A stretch of DNA of 17,883 bases, taken from assembly GCA_013205275.1 (NCBI GenBank), contig JABMNG010000042.1, forward strand, positions 1 through 17,883, written 5' to 3'. The notes beneath the pieces were generated by a model. It searched no databases. It saw only the letters and a list, made by a program, of their open reading frames with translations, and was not told where the DNA came from. Positions 1-8,032 of the stretch are shown piece after piece. The first letter of the stretch is position 1. The number at the start of each line of letters is the position of its first letter. The stretch is from Methylophilales bacterium (lineage in GTDB: Bacteria > Pseudomonadota > Gammaproteobacteria > Burkholderiales > Methylophilaceae). The translations under genes were made by a program, and so were the position numbers.

Positions 1-1169
1 AATACGAAGCCTGCAAGAATAGTTGCTATTAACATATCCATAGTAATTGCAACGCCGTAAGCTCCTGCTAAAGCACTAGAGTTCTTAAAGATTAGGACTA
101 CTGACATAACCCCAATCATCAATATCCAGTTAATGCGTGGTAAATAAATTTGTCCTTCTTGGTCTTCGGATGTGTGTTCAATCCTCATTCGCGGAATAAA
201 ACCGAGCTGCAATGCTTGCCGAGAAACAGAAAATGCCCCTGTAATGCATGCTTGTGAGGCAATAATGGTTGCAAATGTGGCCAGAATAACTAATGGTAAT
301 GTTAAGTAGTCAGGAGCCATAAGATAAAACGGATTTTTAATGGTTTCTGGATTATTAATAATTAGAGCGCCTTGCCCGAAATAATTTAGGACTAATGCAG
401 GAAAAACAAAGCTAAACCAGGTAATTTTAATTGGGTTCCTGCCAAAATGACCCATATCCGCATAAAGTGACTCTGCTCCGGTAACACATAATACGACAGC
501 GCCAAGGGTAATAAAGGCTGTATTAAACTGATTATGGAAAAAATAAAAGGCGTAATAAGGATTTAAAGCATTTAAAACAAAAGGTGCTTGAATAATATTG
601 TATATACCTAAAGCTGCCAGAGTTAAAAACCAGATCAGCATAACTGGCCCAAACATAAAACCCACCACACCAGTTCCTTTGCTTTGAGCCCAAAATAAAC
701 CAAATATAATAATAAGTGTAATTGGGATGATAAATGAATTAAATGCAGGTGTAATTAACTCAATCCCTTCAATAGCAGAGAGAACTGAGATTGCTGGTGT
801 AATCATTCCGTCAGCATAAAACATACAGGCGCCCAACATCCCAATAGTCATGATAACTAATTTTTTTCTTTTTGTTTTAGCATTTCTATTTGCTAAAGAC
901 AATAAGGCCATAATTCCACCCTCACCATTATTATTAGCCCGCATAATAAAAGTTATATACTTTATGGATACAATCAAAGCCAAAGACCAGAATATTAGTG
1001 ACAGTATTCCAAGAACATTTTCGTTGTTTAAGGCAAGAGCATTATCACCAATACTAAAAATTTCCTTAATCGCATAGAGAGGGCTGGTTCCTATGTCACC
1101 AAACACCACACCCAATGCAGCTACTGACAGAACAAATAACCCAGTATTTTTTTTATTAGATGACTTCAT
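1..1169 (-). CDS. kup: Kup-type potassium uptake protein, C-terminal part outside window
   Basis: Inner-membrane K+ transporter of the Kup/HAK/KT family, driven by the proton gradient. I translated it from ATG at 1169 down to base 1 (389 full codons) with no stop or frameshift. The family signature GDIGTSPLYA lies at residues 24-33, followed by GEGGIMALL, a FYADGMITPAISVLSAIEG stretch, VTGAESLYADMGHFG, NYFGQGA, and QACITGAFSVSRQA with PRMRIEHTS. These run in the normal Kup order, with repeated hydrophobic membrane segments between them. Full Kup proteins have about 620 residues, so roughly the last third, including the cytoplasmic tail, is missing past the left edge. Its ATG overlaps the xseA stop as ATGA (1166-1169), so the two are probably co-transcribed and translationally coupled. 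Identification is firm. Confidence 0.95.
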   Translation of the reverse strand, partial: MKSSNKKNTGLFVLSVAALGVVFGDIGTSPLYAIKEIFSIGDNALALNNENVLGILSLIFWSLALIVSIKYITFIMRANNNGEGGIMALLSLANRNAKTKRKKLVIMTIGMLGACMFYADGMITPAISVLSAIEGIELITPAFNSFIIPITLIIIFGLFWAQSKGTGVVGFMFGPVMLIWFLTLAALGIYNIIQAPFVLNALNPYYAFYFFHNQFNTAFITLGAVVLCVTGAESLYADMGHFGRNPIKITWFSFVFPALVLNYFGQGALIINNPETIKNPFYLMAPDYLTLPLVILATFATIIASQACITGAFSVSRQALQLGFIPRMRIEHTSEDQEGQIYLPRINWILMIGVMSVVLIFKNSSALAGAYGVAITMDMLIATILAGFV

Positions 1170-2398
1170 TTTGATTGGTCTTTTTTGTCTTTAAGGGGGG
1201 CGATAATTTTTGCCTGTGTATTACCATGATAAAATTTAATGCTAATTTTATCATCTACGGTTAAGTTTTCGCTGTTATTAATAATTTTTTTATTTTGATC
1301 AAAGACAATAGAATACCCTCTTGATAAAATAGTGGTTGGATTGAGGAGGAATAGATTTTGCTGTAACCCAGTGATTTTATTTTTATATCCTTCTAATTTC
1401 TTTTCGGCATTAAATTTTAATCTCTTTTTTAAGTTATCAATTAATTCAAGCCGCATTAGAATCTTCCGAGAGGGCGATACCAACCTTCTTTCATAGAAAT
1501 CCACTTTCTGATATAAATTTTCTATCTTATCCTTAACTATATTATCCATTGTTTTTTTGTAAGAATTTATTTCGCCCAGTATCTTATCAAGACTTTCACT
1601 TATGATTTCTGCGGCAGCTGTAGGAGTTGCAGCTCGAATATCTGCAACAAAATCTGCAATAGTAAAGTCTGTTTGATGTCCTACAGCTGAAATAACTGGA
1701 ATCGTTGAATTAAATATTTCAAAAGCTAAAGCCTCAGAATTGAATGCCCATAAATCTTCAATTGACCCGCCGCCGCGACACAAGATAATTGTATCAACCT
1801 CGTTTCTTTCATTAGCAGATTTTAAGGCTTTAATTATTTCTTCGGATGCAGCAACGCCTTGTACTAATGTAGGGTAGATGATAATAGATACCGATTTATT
1901 CCTTCTTTTTAGAGTGGAAACAACATCTCTCAAAGCGGCACCATCGGGAGAGGTAATAACGCCAATTGTTCTTGGGTAGGTAAGTAATGTTTTTTTTGAT
2001 TCAAGATCAAACAAACCCAAAGCCTGAAGTTTAGTTTTTAATTGGTTAAATTTTTCAAAAAGTGCCCCCATGCCTGCTTGTTGAATAAACTCAATATTGA
2101 GTTGATATTCTCCTTTAGCTTCATATAGGCCAACTTGGCATTGAGCTTCAATAAGATCTCCATTTTTTGGAACCCAATTAATTTTTACATTGCTACCTCG
2201 AAACATTGCACACTTTACTTGGGCATCATTATCTTTTAATGAAAAATACCAATGTCCAGATGCTGCCGCAATGAAATTTGATACTTCACCTTTAATCCAA
2301 ATAATATTGAAATTACTCTGCAGGATATTCTTCACTATGCGGTTAAGTTCTGTAACGGAGAATATTTTTTGGTCGTCAATCATTTCTTGATTTATCAT
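1166..2398 (-). CDS. xseA: Exodeoxyribonuclease VII large subunit
   Basis: Large subunit of exonuclease VII, which degrades single-stranded DNA from both ends together with several XseB subunits in the cytoplasm. The N-terminal OB-fold (about residues 10-110) carries ELNRIVKNIL and GHWYFSLKD. The catalytic domain has GVITSPDGAALRDV, CRGGGSIEDLWAFNSE, VISAVGHQTDFTIADFVAD and RAATPTAAAE, all typical. A lysine-rich coiled-coil region and a short C-terminal tail follow. At 410 residues it is somewhat shorter than the E. coli protein (about 456). The start is uncertain: ATG at 2398 has no Shine-Dalgarno sequence (the bases before it read CCTCC, which is anti-SD-like), and ATG at 2383, giving MIDDQ, would match other family members well. 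It is followed by kup with a 4-base overlap, and xseB is not in the window. Confidence 0.95.
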   Translation of the reverse strand: MINQEMIDDQKIFSVTELNRIVKNILQSNFNIIWIKGEVSNFIAAASGHWYFSLKDNDAQVKCAMFRGSNVKINWVPKNGDLIEAQCQVGLYEAKGEYQLNIEFIQQAGMGALFEKFNQLKTKLQALGLFDLESKKTLLTYPRTIGVITSPDGAALRDVVSTLKRRNKSVSIIIYPTLVQGVAASEEIIKALKSANERNEVDTIILCRGGGSIEDLWAFNSEALAFEIFNSTIPVISAVGHQTDFTIADFVADIRAATPTAAAEIISESLDKILGEINSYKKTMDNIVKDKIENLYQKVDFYERRLVSPSRKILMRLELIDNLKKRLKFNAEKKLEGYKNKITGLQQNLFLLNPTTILSRGYSIVFDQNKKIINNSENLTVDDKISIKFYHGNTQAKIIAPLKDKKDQSK

Positions 2399-2476
2399 GG
2401 AGGTGTTTAAATCGTTATTGATCTCATTTATAGTAGGCCAATTATATGTCTTTAATATGGAAAAATAAGCAGAACC
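2399..2476. promoter_or_regulatory. Divergent xseA / dsbB intergenic promoter region
   Basis: These 78 bases separate the divergent xseA and dsbB genes and must hold the start signals of both transcripts. On the minus strand there is a perfect TATAAT (2446-2441), 43 bases before the xseA ATG. On the plus strand candidate -10 boxes are TATAGT (2429-2434) and TTATAT (2442-2447), the latter 17 bases after a weak TTGATC (2419-2424). No convincing -35 element accompanies the minus-strand box. The assignment is by position and pattern only. Confidence 0.35.
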
Positions 2477-2977
2477 ATGAAAAATCTCTCCCCATTTTTT
2501 AAAGTAAATTTATTTGGGGCAATTATTTCACTTTTGATGATTGGATCAGCAATCTCAATCCAATTAATTTATCAATTAGAACCTTGCCCTCTTTGCATTA
2601 CGCAGAGAATTATTTTTATTGTTATTGGTTTTATTTTTACCTTATTTCTTTTTATAAAACCTAACCCTTTAAGTCGTATTCTTCATTTATTGATGTTATT
2701 TACAGCTACGATTGTAGGGATTATTTTTTCTGGAAAACATATACTGATACAGGCAAAGTGGATTACAGTTCCTGCTGAATGTGGGATAGACTTAGATTAT
2801 ATGTTTGAGAATTTTCCTTTGTCTCAGGCAATTAATTTGCTTTTTAAAGGAACAGGAGACTGCTCAACCATTGATTGGAATTTTTTTGGAATCACTCTTC
2901 CACAATTAGCCTTTTTGGGCTACCTATTCATTATGGTGCTTGCAATTATTACTTTTTTAAAGATTAGACAAAATTGA
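2477..2977 (+). CDS. dsbB: Disulfide bond formation protein DsbB
   Basis: Inner-membrane quinone reductase that reoxidises periplasmic DsbA and passes electrons to ubiquinone or menaquinone. The 166-residue protein has four hydrophobic segments (about residues 10-30, 42-60, 67-85 and 140-163). The first periplasmic loop carries the CPLC pair (C37, C40) and the second the distant pair C102 and C129, so all four redox cysteines are present. The Arg after CPLC (ITQR), typical of the quinone site, is also there. ATG at 2477 has only a weak ribosome binding site. It is the first gene of the long plus-strand run and ends in a TTGA overlap with cysM. A DsbA partner is not encoded here. Confidence 0.95.
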   Translation: MKNLSPFFKVNLFGAIISLLMIGSAISIQLIYQLEPCPLCITQRIIFIVIGFIFTLFLFIKPNPLSRILHLLMLFTATIVGIIFSGKHILIQAKWITVPAECGIDLDYMFENFPLSQAINLLFKGTGDCSTIDWNFFGITLPQLAFLGYLFIMVLAIITFLKIRQN

Positions 2978-3858
2978 ATACCCTTGAATCTACAATAGGA
3001 AATACACCGTTAGCCAAATTACAAAGGCTGATATCAAACCCAATGGGGGAGGTTTATTTAAAGCTTGAGGGAAATAACCCTGCGGGGTCTGTAAAGGATA
3101 GGCCTGCCTATTCCATGATTTATCATGCCGAGTTAAGGGGTGAAATAAAGCCTGGGGACACCCTCATTGAGGCAACCTCTGGCAATACAGGAATAGCTCT
3201 AGCTATGGTAGCGGCTATGAAGGGCTATAAGATGATTCTGATTATGCCTGAAAACCAGTCCATAGAGAGACGACAGACTATGAAGGCGTTTGGTGCGGAA
3301 TTAGTTCTAACCCCGGCCGAAGGAAGCATGGAATTTGCAAGAGATACCGCAACAAATTTAGCAGCACAAGGCAAAGGATTTATTTTGGATCAGTTTTCTA
3401 ACCCAGATAATCCAAGGGCGCATTATGAGGGAACAGGCCCTGAAATCTGGAGAGATACAAATAAAAAGATTACTCACTTTATTTCTAGCATGGGCACCAC
3501 CGGCACAATTGTTGGAACCTCTAGATTTTTAAAAGAAATGAATCCTTCTATCAAAATTATCGGTGTTCAGCCTGAGGAAGGCTCTCAAATTCCAGGCATT
3601 AGAAAGTGGCCAGAAGAATACTTACCTAAAATATTTGATCGCAGGAATATTGATGAGATTATTAATGTGAGCCAATTAAATGCTGAGGCCACAACACGAT
3701 CTCTTGCGAAGCATGAAGGGATATTTTCAGGTGCCTCTACTGGGGGAGCCTTATATGTTGCATTAGATATAGCCAGAAAAAATCCAAAAGCAGTGATTGT
3801 TTCTATCGCATGTGATCGTGGAGACCGTTATTTGTCCACTGGAATTTTTCCAGCATAG
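2974..3858 (+). CDS. cysM: Cysteine synthase B (O-acetylserine sulfhydrylase)
   Basis: PLP enzyme making cysteine from O-acetylserine and sulfide, or S-sulfocysteine from thiosulfate, in the cytoplasm. The start is TTG at 2974, overlapping the dsbB stop, and gives MNTLESTIGNTPLAKLQRL, which lines up with the N-terminus of E. coli CysM. The PLP lysine is K41 in NNPAGSVKDR; the substrate loop EATSGNTG and the phosphate-binding loop SMGTTGT follow, and the C-terminal SGASTGGAL and IACDRGDRYLSTG stretches are intact. The features favour CysM over CysK: the SVKDR context, 294 residues, and a C-terminus like that of E. coli CysM. The cysM-rlmD order is also seen in other proteobacteria such as Pseudomonas. 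Confidence 0.95.
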   Translation: MNTLESTIGNTPLAKLQRLISNPMGEVYLKLEGNNPAGSVKDRPAYSMIYHAELRGEIKPGDTLIEATSGNTGIALAMVAAMKGYKMILIMPENQSIERRQTMKAFGAELVLTPAEGSMEFARDTATNLAAQGKGFILDQFSNPDNPRAHYEGTGPEIWRDTNKKITHFISSMGTTGTIVGTSRFLKEMNPSIKIIGVQPEEGSQIPGIRKWPEEYLPKIFDRRNIDEIINVSQLNAEATTRSLAKHEGIFSGASTGGALYVALDIARKNPKAVIVSIACDRGDRYLSTGIFPA

Positions 3859-3863
3859 CTGGA
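3849..3863 (+). promoter_or_regulatory. Small hairpin over cysM stop and rlmD ribosome binding site
   Basis: TCCAGC-ATA-GCTGGA forms a perfect 6-bp stem with a 3-base loop. It can be lengthened by two G-U pairs (3847-3848 with 3864-3865). It contains the cysM TAG and most of the rlmD Shine-Dalgarno sequence GGAGGG (3861-3866), which lies only 3 bases from the rlmD ATG. In RNA this could hide the SD until a ribosome finishing cysM opens it, giving translational coupling. This is inference from sequence only; a short stem like this can arise by chance. Confidence 0.35.
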
Positions 3864-3869
3864 GGGCCA

Positions 3870-5189
3870 ATGGATGCTGATTTGCTAGATTCGATTTTAA
3901 TTACATCAATAGACCATGAAGGTAGAGGTATTGGTCATCAGAATGATAAAACCTTATTTATTGATAATGCACTAATTAATGAAACTGTTCGCTTTAAAGT
4001 ATTAAAAAAGAAGAAGAATATACTTTTTGCTCGATCCGAAGAGATCATAAAGGCTTCATCTCAGAGAGTAACGCCGATCTGTACTTCATATGGGGTATGC
4101 GGGGGATGCTCTATGCAGCATTTCGAACCATCATCACAGCTCGCATATAAACAAAGAGCCTTTGAGGAAACACTTCGACATGTTGGAAATGTACGACCCG
4201 ATGTTATTTTGTCACCTATATCTGGACCATCTCATTCATATCGGCATAAAGCTAGATTTCGTGTCAAGTTTGTAGAAAAAAAACAAAAAGTCCTTATTGG
4301 CTTTAATGAAAAACAGTCGCATTTTTTGACAGACATGACAGCGTGTTCTGTTATCCCATCTAAAATATCTAATTTACTTGGGCCGCTCCAGTTATTATTT
4401 GGCCAACTATCAATTAAAGATCAGATCCCTCAAATTGAGTACGCATCAAATCAAACGCGACATATTTTGGTGATCAGAATATTAAAAGAACTTTCTGATA
4501 CGGACATTCGGACGCTTCAGTTATTTCAAGAGGCGAACGATATCGAGTTTTGGACCCAAACTAAGGGTTATGAGACTATCCAGCCTATTTTAGAGGTAAT
4601 GAGCAGGGAAATAATTTATTCAAATACTGAGTTTGGATTAGATTTCTTTTTTCAGCCCACAAGCTTTACACAAATCAACCCATTCATTAATTTAATTTTA
4701 ATTAGAAGGGCAATGGCATTGTTACAACCTAAGAAAGGCGAAGTTATTTTTGATTTTTTTTCAGGATTAGGAAACTTTACGCTACCTATAGCGACCTTTG
4801 GCAGCAAAGTACTTGGAATTGAAGGTGATAGCTATTTGGTTGAGTCTGGCATTAAAAATGCATCTAAGAACAATTTAGATAAGAATGTTAACTTCAAAAA
4901 ATTAGATTTGTTTAATACTAAAAAAGATGATTTAAAGTTATTGGGAAAAGCAGATAAATGGTTAATCGATCCGCCGCGCGATGGAGCATTAAATCTTATT
5001 AATTTAATTAGTGACGACATCCAACCAAAAAAAATTGTTTATATATCATGCAATCCAGCTACTCTAGCAAGAGATGCTCATATACTGGTCACGGAGAAAG
5101 GATACAGACTCTCTAAGGCCGGTATCCTAAACATGTTTCCACATACATCCCATGTTGAATCGATTGCGCTTTTTGAGATTAATGAATAG
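3870..5189 (+). CDS. rlmD: 23S rRNA (uracil-1939-C5)-methyltransferase RlmD
   Basis: SAM-dependent enzyme placing the C5 methyl group on U1939 of 23S rRNA (formerly RumA). An N-terminal TRAM domain (about residues 1-60) is followed by the iron-sulfur ligands C71, C77, C80 and C159. The Rossmann methyltransferase domain has FDFFSGLGNFTLPIA as the SAM motif, IDPPRDGA, then YISCNPATLARD with the catalytic nucleophile C394. HVES supplies the catalytic base E430. The length of 439 residues is normal for RlmD, and the four-cysteine cluster separates it from TrmA, which lacks one; RlmC is shorter and lacks the TRAM domain. It follows cysM after 11 bases, and its last 8 bases overlap the preferred start of the binding protein gene. 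Confidence 0.93.
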   Translation: MDADLLDSILITSIDHEGRGIGHQNDKTLFIDNALINETVRFKVLKKKKNILFARSEEIIKASSQRVTPICTSYGVCGGCSMQHFEPSSQLAYKQRAFEETLRHVGNVRPDVILSPISGPSHSYRHKARFRVKFVEKKQKVLIGFNEKQSHFLTDMTACSVIPSKISNLLGPLQLLFGQLSIKDQIPQIEYASNQTRHILVIRILKELSDTDIRTLQLFQEANDIEFWTQTKGYETIQPILEVMSREIIYSNTEFGLDFFFQPTSFTQINPFINLILIRRAMALLQPKKGEVIFDFFSGLGNFTLPIATFGSKVLGIEGDSYLVESGIKNASKNNLDKNVNFKKLDLFNTKKDDLKLLGKADKWLIDPPRDGALNLINLISDDIQPKKIVYISCNPATLARDAHILVTEKGYRLSKAGILNMFPHTSHVESIALFEINE

Positions 5190-6639
5190 AACGACTCTTC
5201 AATCATTACTCATCATCATTTTTAGCTGTTTTTTGATGTTGGGTTGCAATAATAAGCACCACTCTCAGACTGTATATTTCGGTATTGCACAAAAACCACA
5301 AACCCTAGACCCAAGATTTTCATCTGACGCAGCCTCAGAAAGGTTGAATAATCTTATTTATACCCCATTAATTTTCTTCAATGATGACTTCTCAATTAGC
5401 TCAAATATTTTAGAGGTAAATAAAATTTCAAGCAAAATATTTAGCTTTACTTTAAAAAAAAACCCACCAAAATTTCACGATGGTGAGGTTATGGGAGTTG
5501 ACGATATTATTGCAACGATTAATCATTTAATTGGGCTAAAAACTTCACCTTTTTCTTATGATCTACGGGAAATTAAGCAGATAAAAAAAATATCAAATAT
5601 TAAATTTGAAGTCTATTTAAGCGCCTCTGACCATAATTTCTTAACAAAGTTATCTTTTTCAATACTACCAAAATCTCTCATTGAGAAGGATCATAATTTT
5701 GCATCTAACCCCATTGGCTCAGGTCCTTTTGAATTTCTCTCTGCCAAACCTAATATAAGTGTCCGACGAGTTTTAGATGGTCAGGTTATTGAGTTTGTAG
5801 AAATTAAAGACCCAACTGTACGAGTTCTTAAGCTTGTTAATGGCGAGATTGATATACTTCAAAATGATTTACCTTTAGAGTTAATGAACTACCTGATGGA
5901 ACATGACACGATTAACTGCAAATTAACAGAAGGGGTTAATGTTTCTTATATCGGATTTAACTTTAAGGATCCTTTATTAAAAAATGTAAAAGTACGACAA
6001 GCACTATCCTTAGCTATTGATCGCACCTCAATCGTAAATTATTTTTTTAATACCAAGACCCGTCTTGCAACGCAGATACTTCCTCCTGAGCACTGGGCAA
6101 GTCAAGATCTTAAAATGAATGAATATAATCCATCTAAGGCTAGAGAGATACTTAGTGAAATTTACCCAAATAAATTAATTCATTTAACTTATAAGACATC
6201 CACTGACCCCTTTAGGCTCAAAATTGCTACAATTATTCAAGCGCAGTTAGCTGATGTTGGAATTAACTTAATCATTAAAACTTTAGATTGGGGAACCTAC
6301 TTCAGTGATATACAGTCAGGAAATTTTCAACTTTATGGGCTTACTTGGGTTGGTATTAGAAACCCAGAGATTTATGAGAAAATATTTTCATCTAAATTTA
6401 TCCCGCCATTAGGTTTGAATCGTGGCGGGTATTCTGACCCTTCTATGGATCTATATTTGAATGAAGCTAAGATGAGCAATGATTGGTCTGATGTTATTCA
6501 TACGGCCTATAAAAAAATTGGCTATATACCTTTATGGTATGAGGGAAATTTTGTGGCACATAAAAATTACATAAGTAATTTTGAGATTTACCCCAATGGA
6601 AATTGGGATGGTTTAACGTCGGTCAGGAAGGTACTATGA
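5182..6639 (+). CDS. Oligopeptide-type ABC transporter substrate-binding lipoprotein (SBP_bac_5 family)
   Basis: Periplasmic binding protein of the DppA/OppA class, which captures peptides or related ligands for a DppBC-type permease. I prefer ATG at 5182 (485 residues): it gives MNRTTLQ, a hydrophobic core and LMLGC, a plausible though not ideal lipobox with lipid-accepting C22. The upstream ATG at 5152 would reach 38 bases into rlmD and has no SD. Family features are KPQTLDPRFSSDAASERLNN near the mature N-terminus, NPPKFHDGEVM, IGSGPFEF, and VRQALSLAIDR in the middle. The ligand cannot be read from sequence. It is followed by a YkuD protein (ATGA overlap) and two permeases, and lies upstream of nagZ, so murein peptides or muropeptides are a reasonable guess; di- or oligopeptides are the alternative. 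Confidence 0.88.
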   Translation: MNRTTLQSLLIIIFSCFLMLGCNNKHHSQTVYFGIAQKPQTLDPRFSSDAASERLNNLIYTPLIFFNDDFSISSNILEVNKISSKIFSFTLKKNPPKFHDGEVMGVDDIIATINHLIGLKTSPFSYDLREIKQIKKISNIKFEVYLSASDHNFLTKLSFSILPKSLIEKDHNFASNPIGSGPFEFLSAKPNISVRRVLDGQVIEFVEIKDPTVRVLKLVNGEIDILQNDLPLELMNYLMEHDTINCKLTEGVNVSYIGFNFKDPLLKNVKVRQALSLAIDRTSIVNYFFNTKTRLATQILPPEHWASQDLKMNEYNPSKAREILSEIYPNKLIHLTYKTSTDPFRLKIATIIQAQLADVGINLIIKTLDWGTYFSDIQSGNFQLYGLTWVGIRNPEIYEKIFSSKFIPPLGLNRGGYSDPSMDLYLNEAKMSNDWSDVIHTAYKKIGYIPLWYEGNFVAHKNYISNFEIYPNGNWDGLTSVRKVL

Positions 6640-7121
6640 AATATCAGATTATAATCTCCATTAGGTCTCAAAATTTGTTATTAGTAAGCCGTCAGAAGGT
6701 CCACTACACATATAAAATTTCATCATCTATGGCTGGTAGCGGCCAATTAAAAGGAAGTTACCAGACGCCCTTGGGCCATCATATTGTTAGAGCGAAGATT
6801 GGAGATAATGCTCCTATTTTTACAGTATTTAAAGCAAGAAGGGCTACTGGTAAAGCATGGAGCCCAAAGCTCAATGATGAGTATCCTAACGAGGACTTTA
6901 TTCTGAGTAGAATTCTATGGTTATCCGGAAAAGAAAAAGGCCTCAATCGCTTGGGAAATTTTGATTCTATGCAAAGATTTATTTATATTCATGGTACTAA
7001 CGAGGAGAATTTTCTAGGCTCCCCAGCGTCACATGGTTGTATAAGAATGGCAAATCAGGATGTTATATCACTTTACAATCTTGTAGATGTAGGCACAGAC
7101 GTATTTATTAATGAGGAGTAA
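6636..7121 (+). CDS. YkuD-domain L,D-transpeptidase / probable cytosolic L,D-carboxypeptidase
   Basis: A 161-residue YkuD-fold cysteine enzyme. The catalytic signature is complete: IHGT with H119, then SPASHGCIRM with H133, G134, nucleophile C135 and R137. The start is ATG at 6636, preceded by AGGAAGG with 5-base spacing and overlapping the binding protein stop as ATGA. The longer frame from 6603 lies inside the upstream gene. The protein begins MKYQIIISIRSQ, already part of the fold, with no signal peptide or membrane anchor, unlike periplasmic L,D-transpeptidases. Cytosolic YkuD enzymes such as Acinetobacter ElsL/LdtK trim tetrapeptides to tripeptides in peptidoglycan recycling. The same role is inferred here and is supported by nagZ in the same gene run. 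Export by another route cannot be excluded. Confidence 0.88.
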   Translation: MKYQIIISIRSQNLLLVSRQKVHYTYKISSSMAGSGQLKGSYQTPLGHHIVRAKIGDNAPIFTVFKARRATGKAWSPKLNDEYPNEDFILSRILWLSGKEKGLNRLGNFDSMQRFIYIHGTNEENFLGSPASHGCIRMANQDVISLYNLVDVGTDVFINEE

Positions 7122-8031
7122 TTTTATCCAGAGGTTATTCTTAACCATACTTCAATTGTTAGGTATTTTTACAATTACTTTTTTATTGCTTCATCTGATA
7201 CCGGGTGACCCTATTCAGGTGATGCTTGGAGAGTCTTCTTCATTAGCGGACCAGAATATATTACGCTCCCAGTTAGGCCTAGACCAACCAATTTATGCGC
7301 AACTATGGACGTCTTTATCTCAGATTGCTCATGGGGACTTTGGACTTTCAATTATTAATCAAGAGCCTGTTATTGATCGGTTGATTGTGGCAATTAAGAA
7401 TACTTATAGACTTGCAGTTTTTGCTCTTTTAATTGCAATATTCGTAGGTCTTAGTGCTGGAATTTTTGCAGCTAAATATAGGGACACAATAATTGATAAA
7501 ATTATTATTAACTTGAGCTTAGCATTTATTTCTGCCCCACATTTCTTTTTAGGACCGCTATTAATTTTATTATTTTCAATATGGCTAGGCTGGCTTCCTG
7601 TAAGTGGAATGACATCATCTACCTCGATTATTTTACCTGCATGTACTTTGGCATTAGGTCTTTTAGCGGTCATCATTAAAATGACAAGAAATTGTATGAT
7701 TGAATTGCTCGATTCTGATGTTGTAAGAACTGCTAGAGCAAAAGGGCTTGATGAATGGGACGTCATTATCCATCATGTTTTCCGTTTAGTCTTAATGCCA
7801 ATTGTAACTATTATTGGATTGCAGTTTGGGTCATTATTATCTGGAGCTGTTATTACCGAAACTCTCTTCGGATGGGAGGGGCTTGGTAAACTGCTAGTTG
7901 AATCAATACAAACTAGAGATTATCCAATAACTCAAGCTTGTATTTTTATTATTGCATTATCTTATATTGCCATTAATTTATTAACTGAGTTTATGTATGG
8001 ATTAGTAGATCCTAGAGTAAGGTTAAAGTGA
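7111..8031 (+). CDS. DppB-like ABC transporter permease
   Basis: Integral inner-membrane permease of the peptide/nickel ABC importer class. The N-terminus with a first membrane helix and LLHLIPGDPIQVMLGE is diagnostic of DppB/OppB proteins, followed by QLGLDQPIYAQ and HGDFGLSI. About six membrane helices are visible. The cytoplasmic coupling loop (EAA motif) is VRTARAKGLDEWDVIIHHVF, which contacts an ATPase. ETLFGWEGLGKLLV and a C-terminal DPRVRLK are also typical. Its 306 residues match the family. The ATG overlaps the preceding gene by 11 bases, implying coupled translation. No strong SD precedes it. The substrate is unknown; see the binding protein entry. Confidence 0.92.
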   Translation: MRSNFIQRLFLTILQLLGIFTITFLLLHLIPGDPIQVMLGESSSLADQNILRSQLGLDQPIYAQLWTSLSQIAHGDFGLSIINQEPVIDRLIVAIKNTYRLAVFALLIAIFVGLSAGIFAAKYRDTIIDKIIINLSLAFISAPHFFLGPLLILLFSIWLGWLPVSGMTSSTSIILPACTLALGLLAVIIKMTRNCMIELLDSDVVRTARAKGLDEWDVIIHHVFRLVLMPIVTIIGLQFGSLLSGAVITETLFGWEGLGKLLVESIQTRDYPITQACIFIIALSYIAINLLTEFMYGLVDPRVRLK

Positions 8032-8032
8032 T

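Noticed and set aside
850..1077. Open frame of 75 codons on the plus strand
   Set aside because: Opposite the conserved N-terminal half of kup, which reads cleanly on the minus strand; no independent support.
2399..2405. GGAGGTG on the plus strand as a ribosome binding site for a hidden plus-strand gene
   Set aside because: No suitable open frame begins after it before dsbB; it is the complement of the bases preceding xseA.
5152..5181. Upstream ATG for the substrate-binding lipoprotein
   Set aside because: It has no SD, overlaps rlmD by 38 bases and lengthens the signal peptide's charged region; ATG at 5182 gives a standard lipoprotein signal.
7404..7766. Open frame of 120 codons on the minus strand inside the DppB-like gene
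   Set aside because: It lies fully opposite a well-supported permease gene, has a composition typical of an antisense reading of a membrane protein, and no recognisable family or ribosome binding site.
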